Shown: positions 1 through 8,607 of the stretch, in pieces
How positions within the stretch are numbered: the first letter of the stretch is position 1
Layout of the letters: every line of letters begins with the position of its first letter
Source of the DNA: Nostoc punctiforme NIES-2108
GTDB lineage: Bacteria > Cyanobacteriota > Cyanobacteriia > Cyanobacteriales > Nostocaceae
Direction of reading: 5' to 3'
Length of the DNA stretch: 52,803 nt
NCBI GenBank assembly: GCA_003326195.1
Contig: LXQE01000117.1
Coordinates: 259,677-312,479 of the forward strand
Position numbers and translations under genes: made by a program
Notes under the pieces: model-generated
What the model was told of the DNA's origin: nothing
The model's input: only the letters and a program-made list of their open reading frames with translations
The model's database searches: none

Positions 1-2810
1 CTCTGCAAAAACAATTAGAAAGCGAAGAAGTTATCTGTCGCCATTTACACACTTCCCACGCTTTCCACTCCCCAATGATGGATAGCATCATTCACCCCTT
101 TGCAGAGGTAGTTGGGAAAGTTAAATTATCGCCACCCCAAATTCCCTTTGTATCCACAGTTACCGCCGATTGGATTACAGCCCAGCAAGCAACAGATCCG
201 ATGTATTGGGCTACACATCTGCGTCAGACTGTGCGATTTGCAGAGGGCGTACAAACCTTATGGCAGCAGCCAGAACGCTTACTGTTAGAGGTGGGGCCAC
301 GAATCACAACTACAACCCTAGCTCGCCAACAAGCAAAAGATATTAAACAACAGATAGCGATTCCTTCTCTGGGTGATAACGCCGAAAACGAAGCCGAATG
401 GACGGCATTACTCAAGGCAGTAGGACAACTGTGGCTAGCAGGAGTATCTATTGACTGGAGCAACTTCTATCAAAGGGAAACGCGACAACGAATTCCTCTT
501 CCTACCTATCCCTTTGAACGCCAACGCTTCTGGATTGATCCTCCACCTCATCCCAATCGCGCAGCAACTCCCAAACTTCCAAATCCCCAGTTATTAGAAA
601 AGACCCAAACTATGACAACATCCCCTCAGCAAAAACTTATTCCTCTGCTCAAAGAAATTATCGAAGAAACATCAGGATTGGAAATTGCTAGTGTTGACGA
701 CTCGACAACATTTTTAGAAATGGGATTAGATTCCTTATCTCTAACGCAAGTCGGGTTAGCTTTGAAGAAAAAATTTAAAGTTAAGGTAACACTTAGGCAG
801 TTACTAGAAATTTGCCCAAACTTAGTAACGTTGGCTGACTTGATCAATCAAGCCTTGTCTCCCGAAGCTTTATCTGCACTAGGATTAACAGAAACCGTTG
901 CAGACCCCATTCCAGAAGCACCATTGCCAGAACCTGCACCTGCAAACACATCACCCACTTTGCTAGTGCATGAAGTTCATAGAAATGGATCAAATGGATC
1001 TACACCTCAGATTTCCCTGCAACCTGCTGCATCTAATAGCGTCTTAGAAGGTGTGATTAATCAGCAGCTACAAATTATGAGCCAGCAATTGGCGCTATTG
1101 GGTAATAGCAGTCAATCTGTAACAGTCCCAGTTGTACCTGCGGCGACATCTCAAAATAATGGTGTCAAGCCACAAAACGCTGTATCTATCCCCCCAACCC
1201 AAACCAGCAAAGAATCACAAGTATCTGTAGATACCGATTCAAATGGTGCTAAAAAGGCATTCGGTGCGGCTGCTCGAATTGAAAAGACCCAGACTAAAAC
1301 TCTTACAGCGCAACAACGCACTTATTTAGACAAAATTATCCAAAGATATACAAAACGGACTCAAAAATCCAAAGAATATACTCAAACTCATCGCCCTTAC
1401 TTAGCAGATCCCAGAACTGTTTCTGGGTTTAACCCGACGATGAAAGAGATGGTTTACCCCATCGTGGTGTCTCGTTCATCTGGTTCTAAACTTTGGGATG
1501 TTGATGGCAATGAATATGTCGATTTAAGCAATGGCTTTGGCTTGAATTTGTTTGGTTGGTCGCCACCTTTCATTACCGAAGCAATAGAAGCACAACTCAA
1601 ACTCGGCATGGAAATTGGGCCGCAAACTCCCTTAGTTGGAGAAGTGGCAAAGCTGATGTGTGAGTTGACTAACTTTGACCGAGCAGCCTTTTGCAACACA
1701 GGTTCGGAAGCGGTGCTGGGAGCGATGCGGATGGCACGCACCATCACAGGGCGTAACTTGATTGCCATCTTTTCTGGAGCTTATCACGGTATTTTGGATG
1801 AAGTAATTGTTCGGGGTACAAAGAAACTCCGGTCAATTCCTGCTGCTCCTGGTATCCCACCGGAAATGGTAGAGAACATTTTGGTAGTGGACTACGATTC
1901 GCCTGAGTCTCTAGAAATCCTCAGAAGTCGGGCTGATGAGTTAGCAGCAGTGATGGTAGAATCTGTGCAAAGCCGTCGCCCTGAATACCAGCCTAAAGAA
2001 TTCCTCCAGCAATTGCGTGATTTCACGGAAGATGCTGGTATTGCCCTGATTTTTGATGAAATCGTTACCGGATTTAGAATTCATCCAGGTGGCGCTCAAG
2101 CGCATTTCGGTATCAAGGCAGACATAGCAACCTACGGCAAGATTGTAGGCGGTGGACTACCAATTGGAGTCATTGCTGGCAAATCACAATATATGGATGC
2201 TTTAGATGGAGGGTTTTGGCAGTTTGGCGATGACTCCGTTCCAGAGGTAGGCGTGACTTACTTTGCCGGTACTTTTGTCCGCCATCCTTTAGCACTAGCA
2301 GCCGCCAAAGCAGTACTTCAGCATTTAAAACAGAGTGGTCCCAGCTTGCAGCAAAATCTCAATGCCAGAACCGATAAGTTTGTAGCGGAACTTATGGGCT
2401 ATTTCCAGCAAGTTCAGGCTCCGTTTACAGCTTATAATTTCGGCTCCCTCTTCATGGTGAAGTCTTTACCAGAGTTTCCCTACGGAGATTTACTGTTTTA
2501 CTTGCTGCGGGATAAGGGAGTGCATACTTGGGATCACCGTCCTTGCTTCTTGACGACAGCCCATTCCGAAGCCGATCTGGCTTTCGTAATGGCAGCCTTT
2601 AAAGAAAGTATTGCCGAAATGCAGTCTGCTGGCTTCTTGTCTGCACCGTCCATAGAAGTAACAAACCGCGAAGTTACCAATAACAGTTTACGTAATCGTC
2701 CTCCGCAACCTGATGCCAAATTAGGACGAGATCCCCAAGGAAACCCCGCTTGGTATATCCCCGATACCGAGCGTCCTGGGAAATATTTACAAGTCGCAAG
2801 TGTTTCTTGA
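1..2810 (+). CDS. Type I PKS, C-terminal part: AT (end)-ACP-aminotransferase (5' truncated)
   Basis: The gene enters from the left edge; the reading frame is open from base 3, so the ATG pair at 75 is internal. The first visible residues are the AT-domain core around HTSHAFHSPMMD; the HAFH signature is the one associated with malonyl-CoA specificity. The post-AT linker (YPFERQRFW) is followed directly by an ACP with the phosphopantetheine Ser in GLDSLS (codon 732-734); there is no KR, DH or ER between them. After a Ser/Gln-rich linker comes a class III PLP aminotransferase of the glutamate-1-semialdehyde type, with its Schiff-base Lys in TYGKIVGGG (codon 2139-2141) and NTGSEAV for the PLP phosphate. 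KS/AT/ACP/AMT order is known from McyE and mycosubtilin synthase, where AMT turns a beta-ketoacyl-ACP into a beta-aminoacyl-ACP. The chain therefore probably passes to the NRPS encoded at 5341. KS and the starter unit lie outside the window. Confidence 0.93.
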   Translation, partial: LQKQLESEEVICRHLHTSHAFHSPMMDSIIHPFAEVVGKVKLSPPQIPFVSTVTADWITAQQATDPMYWATHLRQTVRFAEGVQTLWQQPERLLLEVGPRITTTTLARQQAKDIKQQIAIPSLGDNAENEAEWTALLKAVGQLWLAGVSIDWSNFYQRETRQRIPLPTYPFERQRFWIDPPPHPNRAATPKLPNPQLLEKTQTMTTSPQQKLIPLLKEIIEETSGLEIASVDDSTTFLEMGLDSLSLTQVGLALKKKFKVKVTLRQLLEICPNLVTLADLINQALSPEALSALGLTETVADPIPEAPLPEPAPANTSPTLLVHEVHRNGSNGSTPQISLQPAASNSVLEGVINQQLQIMSQQLALLGNSSQSVTVPVVPAATSQNNGVKPQNAVSIPPTQTSKESQVSVDTDSNGAKKAFGAAARIEKTQTKTLTAQQRTYLDKIIQRYTKRTQKSKEYTQTHRPYLADPRTVSGFNPTMKEMVYPIVVSRSSGSKLWDVDGNEYVDLSNGFGLNLFGWSPPFITEAIEAQLKLGMEIGPQTPLVGEVAKLMCELTNFDRAAFCNTGSEAVLGAMRMARTITGRNLIAIFSGAYHGILDEVIVRGTKKLRSIPAAPGIPPEMVENILVVDYDSPESLEILRSRADELAAVMVESVQSRRPEYQPKEFLQQLRDFTEDAGIALIFDEIVTGFRIHPGGAQAHFGIKADIATYGKIVGGGLPIGVIAGKSQYMDALDGGFWQFGDDSVPEVGVTYFAGTFVRHPLALAAAKAVLQHLKQSGPSLQQNLNARTDKFVAELMGYFQQVQAPFTAYNFGSLFMVKSLPEFPYGDLLFYLLRDKGVHTWDHRPCFLTTAHSEADLAFVMAAFKESIAEMQSAGFLSAPSIEVTNREVTNNSLRNRPPQPDAKLGRDPQGNPAWYIPDTERPGKYLQVASVS

Positions 2811-2892
2811 AGTGCTTTCAAAAATCAAGTGCATAGAAAGTGTAGTAAGCGTTAGTAATTTTTGCAAATAGTAAATACTCATCCATTTTTGT

Positions 2893-3891
2893 ATGTCAGT
2901 TGATAATCTACTTGAACCGAGTTCTATTAAGTCCGATCCGAAGCTTCCTGAACAAATCATTGAAACCGATTTTTCAAACTTTCGGGAAAACTTCAACTCT
3001 TCTCACTTCATGTTTTCGCATAACCTTGCAGGACATCCTTTATTTGAGATCCCCCGCTTAGTTGAGCTTGCAAATACTATGCTAAGTCAGGGTAGAACAA
3101 ATAAAATCCAGTCTTATATCAGCAAAGTTCCTGTTGAGCAAAAGTGGAATCAGCGACCTGGAATCAAGCACATTAACGAGGCGATCGCACATATTGGGGA
3201 ATCGGATTCTTGGGTCATGCTTGAAGATGTTCAAGTAGACCCAGAATATGCTGCCTTGATCAACCAGATTATAACTGAACTCGAAACTCTTACAGGTAAA
3301 CCCCTTCGGAAGCAGATGACGTGGTTAGGTGCTTACATCTTTATTGGTTCCCCAAATTCTATTACACCTTACCATATCGATAGTGAGTTGAATTTCCTGT
3401 TTCAAATTCAGGGCGAAAAAGATATGAGCCTCTTCAATCAAAGTGATCGTTCTGTACTGAGCGAAGAGGAGATTGAAAAATTTTATGTAGGCGACCTGAA
3501 CGTAGCAAATTATAGAGAGGATAATCAGAGTAAAGCAAAGGTTTACCATTTGCAACCAGGCAAGGGACTCCATCATCCGATATTGGCACCCCATTGGGCT
3601 AAAAATGGTCATAATGTCTCTGTGGCTTTAAGTATCCTATTTTATCTGCGACCTTACGATCTCAAAGCCAGAATATATCAAGTCAACAGCTACTTACGCA
3701 GACTGGGATTAAAACCCACTCCACCAGATAAATCTGCTTTGAAAGATCGGCTCAAAATTTTTGCTCTGGGTCTTCTATCCGATCGCCGACCGAAAAGTAA
3801 ATTTATGATTCTGCGCTCTGGTGTATTAAGACTCAAATCTCTTGAGGGAAAGTTAAAGCAATTTATCAACAAGATTGTCAAAAAAATCTAA
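2893..3891 (+). CDS. Cupin/JmjC-like putative Fe(II)/2-oxoglutarate dioxygenase in PKS-NRPS cluster
   Basis: 332 residues. The central part looks like the cupin-like (JmjC/aspartyl-hydroxylase) fold: a HxD metal motif at His161-Asp163 within PYHIDSELNF, and a distal His candidate (His234) in LAPHWAKNG, preceded by a His-rich turn PGKGLHHP (His227/His228). No signal peptide or membrane segment is seen. The basic, Lys-rich C-terminal ~60 residues have no motif I recognise. Only 82 bases separate it from the PKS/aminotransferase gene, so co-transcription is likely. Inference: it hydroxylates the acyl or aminoacyl intermediate, or the finished peptide. A regulatory or demethylase-like role, as some JmjC proteins have, cannot be excluded. 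The ATG at 2893 is the first in frame; no clear Shine-Dalgarno is visible. Confidence 0.75.
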   Translation: MSVDNLLEPSSIKSDPKLPEQIIETDFSNFRENFNSSHFMFSHNLAGHPLFEIPRLVELANTMLSQGRTNKIQSYISKVPVEQKWNQRPGIKHINEAIAHIGESDSWVMLEDVQVDPEYAALINQIITELETLTGKPLRKQMTWLGAYIFIGSPNSITPYHIDSELNFLFQIQGEKDMSLFNQSDRSVLSEEEIEKFYVGDLNVANYREDNQSKAKVYHLQPGKGLHHPILAPHWAKNGHNVSVALSILFYLRPYDLKARIYQVNSYLRRLGLKPTPPDKSALKDRLKIFALGLLSDRRPKSKFMILRSGVLRLKSLEGKLKQFINKIVKKI

Positions 3892-3940
3892 TTTTTCTCC
3901 AAGGACTAATTATTAATTAGCCTGAATATTGAATCGTGTT

Positions 3941-4106
3941 CTATAGCAATTCTAAATCATTTGTAAAATCTTTTATTTTAGACACTTCGCGCAGCTTGTT
4001 TTTATACAATACCAAGCACTTGTTACATCCTTTATGTAGCCGACATAAATCAATTATGCGTTTAGTTTTAAAAATAATTTTTACAATTTAAATAGGATTG
4101 CTATAG
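3941..4106. repeat. MITE-like element between dioxygenase and acyltransferase genes
   Basis: Terminal inverted repeats CTATAGCAATTCTA (3941-3954) and TAGGATTGCTATAG (4093-4106) match with one mismatch and extend inward imperfectly to about 30 bp (TTTGTAAAA against TTTTTACAA). The interior is AT-rich and non-coding. CTATAGCAATCCTA-ended repeats are a familiar type in Nostoc-like genomes. The TA at the ends would fit a Tc1/IS630-type target. It fills most of the 240-base gap in the biosynthetic cluster. Confidence 0.6.
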
Positions 4107-4131
4107 ATAGAAAATAAAACCAAAAATATCA

Positions 4132-5274
4132 ATGTATAAACATATCAAATCGCTCACTTCTTTACGCGGTATTGCAGCATTAGTTGTTGTTGTACACCAT
4201 TTTTCTTACTACGGTTTACCGAAAACAGGTTCAACTTTATCAGCCTATAGTAATTTTTTTAAAAATGGATATTTATGGGTTGACTTTTTCTTTATTCTGA
4301 GTGGTTTTATCATGACCCACGTTTATGCAGATGCTTTTTATTTAAAAGTAAGGTTAAATAACTATAAATCATATTTATTCTCGCGTTTTTCTAGAATTTA
4401 TCCTCTACATATATTTATTATTTCTCTATTTATTGGATTAGAAATTATCAAAATACTCTTCCTAAATACTTCTGCTTTCACTGGTAAGTTTAACTTAACT
4501 GCTCTTTTTGCCAATATTTTTCTTCTCCAAGCATTCGATCTCAAATGCCCACCTTTATTATGGTGTAGTACCTATTGGAATGAGCCAGCTTGGTCAATCA
4601 GTGTAGAGTTTTTTATTTACTGTATTTTTCCATTTTTATTATTATTTTTATTAAAAAACGATAGTAAAGATGATTTGATAATTTATAGCTTTACTCTCTT
4701 TAGCATCTTACTACTAATAACCTTTACCCGTGGCAATTTAGATACTATTATTGGCATCCCTTCAATAGCTAGATGCGGGCTAGAATGCATACTTGGTATT
4801 ATAACTTACAAAATTTACCGCAGAGGTAATTATAAAAAGTATTTAAATCTTAATTTACTGGCAATGATAGCTATAACTTGGATAATTATGATTATGCATT
4901 ACTACTGGGATCATTTTCGTAACCTTCATGATTGGCTAATTTTACCGGCTTTTTCTTTACTTATTTTAGCTGTATCCATCAAGAACAATAGTGTGATATC
5001 AAAATTTTTAAATTCAGGCTTAATGCTATACATCGGGACTATATCTTACTCAATTTATATGGTTCATTGGTTTTTTCAAGAATTGTTAAAAATCTTCTGG
5101 CTTTATAAATTTCACGATGTTTTTGGCAAAGAATTCACAGAATATCAATCGTTGACATCTTTAGGAGTATTTCTTATGATTGTCTTATTGGCTGCATCAT
5201 TGACATATAGATTTGTAGAAGTCCCCGCGCGTAATTATTTAAAGTCTACAATCTTGGCTAAACAATGTATTTAA
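4132..5274 (+). CDS. Acyltransferase family 3 (OafA/YrhL-type) membrane protein
   Basis: 380 residues with about ten hydrophobic segments. The N-terminal family signature is present: LTSLRGIAALVVVVHHF with the conserved Arg and His, then FFFILSGFIMTH in the second segment. The family transfers acyl groups (often acetyl) to sugars, peptides or lipids across or at the cytoplasmic membrane. Here it lies between a dioxygenase gene and an NRPS gene on the same strand, 66 bases before the NRPS, so it may acylate the cluster's product. It could equally be a passenger that modifies surface glycans. The gene is visibly richer in A/T than the flanking PKS and NRPS genes and sits behind a MITE-like repeat, which suggests separate acquisition. 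Confidence 0.88.
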   Translation: MYKHIKSLTSLRGIAALVVVVHHFSYYGLPKTGSTLSAYSNFFKNGYLWVDFFFILSGFIMTHVYADAFYLKVRLNNYKSYLFSRFSRIYPLHIFIISLFIGLEIIKILFLNTSAFTGKFNLTALFANIFLLQAFDLKCPPLLWCSTYWNEPAWSISVEFFIYCIFPFLLLFLLKNDSKDDLIIYSFTLFSILLLITFTRGNLDTIIGIPSIARCGLECILGIITYKIYRRGNYKKYLNLNLLAMIAITWIIMIMHYYWDHFRNLHDWLILPAFSLLILAVSIKNNSVISKFLNSGLMLYIGTISYSIYMVHWFFQELLKIFWLYKFHDVFGKEFTEYQSLTSLGVFLMIVLLAASLTYRFVEVPARNYLKSTILAKQCI

Positions 5275-5340
5275 AGTCAGTAATTTAAAAAAGCTTGAGA
5301 TTTATCCACATTCAATAAACTGAGAAAATAATAGAGTTTT

Positions 5341-8300
5341 ATGACCTTATCACCTGTAGATTACCAATCGACATTAACTGCGGTTGATTTTGATCCATTT
5401 GCAGATGGAGAATTACTTCTAACCGCCCCCGCCACAGAATCACAAAAAGAAATTTGGGCTTCTGTGCAAATGGGCGATGCTGCTAATTGTGCTTATAACG
5501 AGTCTCAATCTTTGCGCCTTAGAGGCGAACTTGATGTCAAACTTTTCCAATCTGCGGTGGAAAAGTTAGTACAACGTCATGAAGCATTACGGACAACTTT
5601 TAGTACCGATGGCAATACACTCTGCATTGTTGCTTCTCGGCAAATTGAAATTCCTATTATTGAACTGTCTAACCTGGAACCACAGGAACAACAGGAAAAA
5701 TTAGCTAGGATCTTGCGACAAGAGGTAGAGCAACCTTTTGATTTGGAACATGGGCCTCTATTTCGGGCAAAAATTGTCAAATTGCAGCCGCAGGAGCATC
5801 TAGCTATTTTGACAGCCCATCATATTATTTGTGATGGTTGGTCTTGGGCGGTGCTGATGCCAGATTTGGGTAAACTTTATTCTGGCTTGCAACAGGGTAT
5901 TGTTCCTGAATTAGAAGAACCAGACTACTTAAGTGAATATGCGATTTTGCAGGAAGAAGAGGCGGATAGTCCAGAAGCGATCGCCACAGAACAATACTGG
6001 TTACAACAATTCGCTGGCTCTGTACCTGTACTCGATTTCCCTAGCGATCGCCCCCGTCCCCCACTCAGAACCTTTAATGCCGCCCGCGAAGATTGGCATT
6101 TAAGTCCCGAATTAGTTGCCAACCTCAAACAACTAGGAACAAAACTCGGTTGTAGCTTTATGACTACGATCCTGGGAGGATTCGAGGTCTGGCTGCACCG
6201 TCTGACAGGGCAAAACGACTTGGTGGTTGGTATTCCAGCCGCCGGACAAGCTGCTTTAGGGCAATATAATCTTGTAGGTCACTGTGTAAATTTACTTCCA
6301 TTGCGTAGCCAGATTCATGGCGAAAAGTCCTTCGGCGACTACTTGCAAACGCGGCGTTCAGCTGTCTTAGATGCTTATGACCATCAACAATTTACCTTTG
6401 GTAGCCTGGTCAAAAAATTAGTATTGCCACGGGATTCTAGTCGCATTCCCTTAGTACCAATTATATTTAATGTCGATCAAGCCTTAGACAGCGATCGACT
6501 TCCCTTTATCGGGTTAGAGGTAGAATTTTTTTCCAATCCCCGCGCATTCGAGAATTTTGAACTGTTTATCAATGCTACAGAATCGCATGGTGAACTTATT
6601 CTGGAATGCCAGTACAACACTAATCTATTTGACGCTGACACTATCCGCCGCCGGATGGCAGAATTTGAGACTTTATTATGGGGCATAGTTGCTAACCCTA
6701 ATCAAATTATTGCTAAATTGCCAATTTTGCCAGCAGTTGAGCAACAGTTATTAGCAACATGGAACAATACTCAAACAGCTTATCCTCAAGATATCTGCAT
6801 TCACCAGCTGTTTGAAACTCAAGTGGAGAAGACTCCAGATGCGATCGCTGTAGTTTTTGAAGATCAACAAATTAGCTACCGCGAACTGAATCAGCGAGCC
6901 AATCAGCTAGCCCATTATCTCCAAAGCTTAGGAGTCGGGTCAGAAGTTCTAGTTGGTCTGTGTGTCGAGCGCAGCTTGGAAATGGTTGTAGGAGTTTTAG
7001 GCATTCTCAAAGCCGGAGGAGCCTACGTACCATTAGATTATGCCTATCCTGAAGAACGTTTAGCTTTCATGCTGCAAGATGCTCAGGTGTCAGTGCTACT
7101 AACCCAGGAGAAGCTAAAATCGGGACTACCCAACCATCAAGCAGAGATTGTTTGTCTTGATACCAACTGGCAATCCATAGATTACGGGTTAGATAACCCA
7201 ACACCTAACGTCACTTCCAATAACTTAGCCTACGTTATCTATACATCTGGCTCGACAGGTCAACCGAAAGGCGTTCAAATTCAACATCAGAGTGCTGTTA
7301 ATCTTCTAAATGCGATCGCTAAAGAACCCGGTTTAACTGCTGAAGATACTCTCCTCTCTGTTACTAGCCTATCCTTTGATATTGCCGTTTCAGAAATTTT
7401 TCTACCCCTGTCTGTAGGTGCGAAGTTGGTGTTGGTGAGTCGTGAAGTTGCGGCTGATGGTACTCAACTTTTAAAAGCCCTAACCACCTCCGGGGCAACC
7501 TTTATGCAACCGACACCAGTTACTTGGCGGCTATTACTGGCAGCCGGATGGCAAGGTAGTCCTCAACTCAAGATGATTTCCACAGGTGAAGCCTTACCTA
7601 GAGACCTCGCCAATCAATTATTACCGAAGGGAGCTTGTCTGTGGAACCTGTACGGGCCTACAGAAACAACGATTTGGTCAACAGGTTACAAGGTGACAAC
7701 GGCAAATAAAGCAATAGGCATTGGTTGCCCTCTAGCTAATACGCAAATCTACATTTTAGACTCTCATTTACAACCCGTTCCCATTGGTATATCAGGTGAG
7801 TTGTATATTGGTGGCGAAGGACTAGCAAGAGGATATCTAAATCGTCCCGAACTGACTGCTGAAAGATTTATTTCTAATCCCTTCAGCCCAAACCCTGAAT
7901 CGCGCTTATACAAAACTGGGGATTTAGCTCGCTATTTACCAGATGGACATATTGAATACTTGGGTCGTATCGACTATCAGGTAAAACTGCGTGGTTTCCG
8001 CATAGAATTGGGTGAAATTGAAACCGCACTCCTGCAACATCGAGAAGTAAAAGAAGCTGTTGTAATTGTTCGAGAAGACATTCCTAATGAGACTAGTCTA
8101 GTAGGTTATATTGTTGCCGAAACTGGTCAAGATAGCTTGCAAGTGATTTCGCAATTGCGTCGATTCTTGAAACAACAACTTCCTGACTTTATGGTGCCAA
8201 CGATTTTTATGGCACTAGAAGCTATGCCGTTAACCCCCAATGGCAAAGTCGATCGCAAGGCATTGCCACAGCCAGATGCTTCCCGCCCGGAGCTGGAGGC

Positions 8301-8607
8301 AAATTATGTAGCGCCTCGCACTCCCATTGAACAGCAGATTGCAGATATCTGGGCGCAGGTTCTTAATGTCAAGCAGGTTGGGATTAACGACAACTTTTTT
8401 GAATTGGGTGGATATTCTCTACTAGGAATTCAAGTGGTTTCTCGAGTGCGCCAAGCCTTGCAAGCAGAAATTTTGATGTCCAATTTATTTGAATTACCAA
8501 CGGTAGCGGATTTAGCTGAACGAGTGGAAACTCTGCGGTGGGCAACCCAAGGTGTTCAGGCTGCTGAGAGTGAAACAGCTGATGATTACGAGGAAGGTGA
8601 GCTATGA
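5341..8607 (+). CDS. Nonribosomal peptide synthetase, one module: C-A-PCP
   Basis: 1088 residues. The condensation domain (about 25-450) has an intact HHIICDG at 160-166. The adenylation domain (about 480-985) has A3 YTSGSTGQPKG (from about 634), A5 YGPTETT (771), A8 VKLRGFRIELGEIE and the catalytic A10 Lys (NGKVDR, Lys969). The carrier domain has LGGYSLL with Ser1026. A hand-read specificity code is D-I-S-Q-S-G-L-I-W-K. It agrees at eight of ten places with the cyanobacterial glycine code DILQLGLIWK, but Ser replaces Leu at positions 239 and 299. The acidic C-terminal tail ends in DDYEEGEL, the kind of short motif bound by TubC-type docking domains, and the next protein starts with such a domain. 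There is no epimerase or methyltransferase. It should condense the beta-aminoacyl chain with one amino acid. Confidence 0.95.
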   Translation: MTLSPVDYQSTLTAVDFDPFADGELLLTAPATESQKEIWASVQMGDAANCAYNESQSLRLRGELDVKLFQSAVEKLVQRHEALRTTFSTDGNTLCIVASRQIEIPIIELSNLEPQEQQEKLARILRQEVEQPFDLEHGPLFRAKIVKLQPQEHLAILTAHHIICDGWSWAVLMPDLGKLYSGLQQGIVPELEEPDYLSEYAILQEEEADSPEAIATEQYWLQQFAGSVPVLDFPSDRPRPPLRTFNAAREDWHLSPELVANLKQLGTKLGCSFMTTILGGFEVWLHRLTGQNDLVVGIPAAGQAALGQYNLVGHCVNLLPLRSQIHGEKSFGDYLQTRRSAVLDAYDHQQFTFGSLVKKLVLPRDSSRIPLVPIIFNVDQALDSDRLPFIGLEVEFFSNPRAFENFELFINATESHGELILECQYNTNLFDADTIRRRMAEFETLLWGIVANPNQIIAKLPILPAVEQQLLATWNNTQTAYPQDICIHQLFETQVEKTPDAIAVVFEDQQISYRELNQRANQLAHYLQSLGVGSEVLVGLCVERSLEMVVGVLGILKAGGAYVPLDYAYPEERLAFMLQDAQVSVLLTQEKLKSGLPNHQAEIVCLDTNWQSIDYGLDNPTPNVTSNNLAYVIYTSGSTGQPKGVQIQHQSAVNLLNAIAKEPGLTAEDTLLSVTSLSFDIAVSEIFLPLSVGAKLVLVSREVAADGTQLLKALTTSGATFMQPTPVTWRLLLAAGWQGSPQLKMISTGEALPRDLANQLLPKGACLWNLYGPTETTIWSTGYKVTTANKAIGIGCPLANTQIYILDSHLQPVPIGISGELYIGGEGLARGYLNRPELTAERFISNPFSPNPESRLYKTGDLARYLPDGHIEYLGRIDYQVKLRGFRIELGEIETALLQHREVKEAVVIVREDIPNETSLVGYIVAETGQDSLQVISQLRRFLKQQLPDFMVPTIFMALEAMPLTPNGKVDRKALPQPDASRPELEANYVAPRTPIEQQIADIWAQVLNVKQVGINDNFFELGGYSLLGIQVVSRVRQALQAEILMSNLFELPTVADLAERVETLRWATQGVQAAESETADDYEEGEL

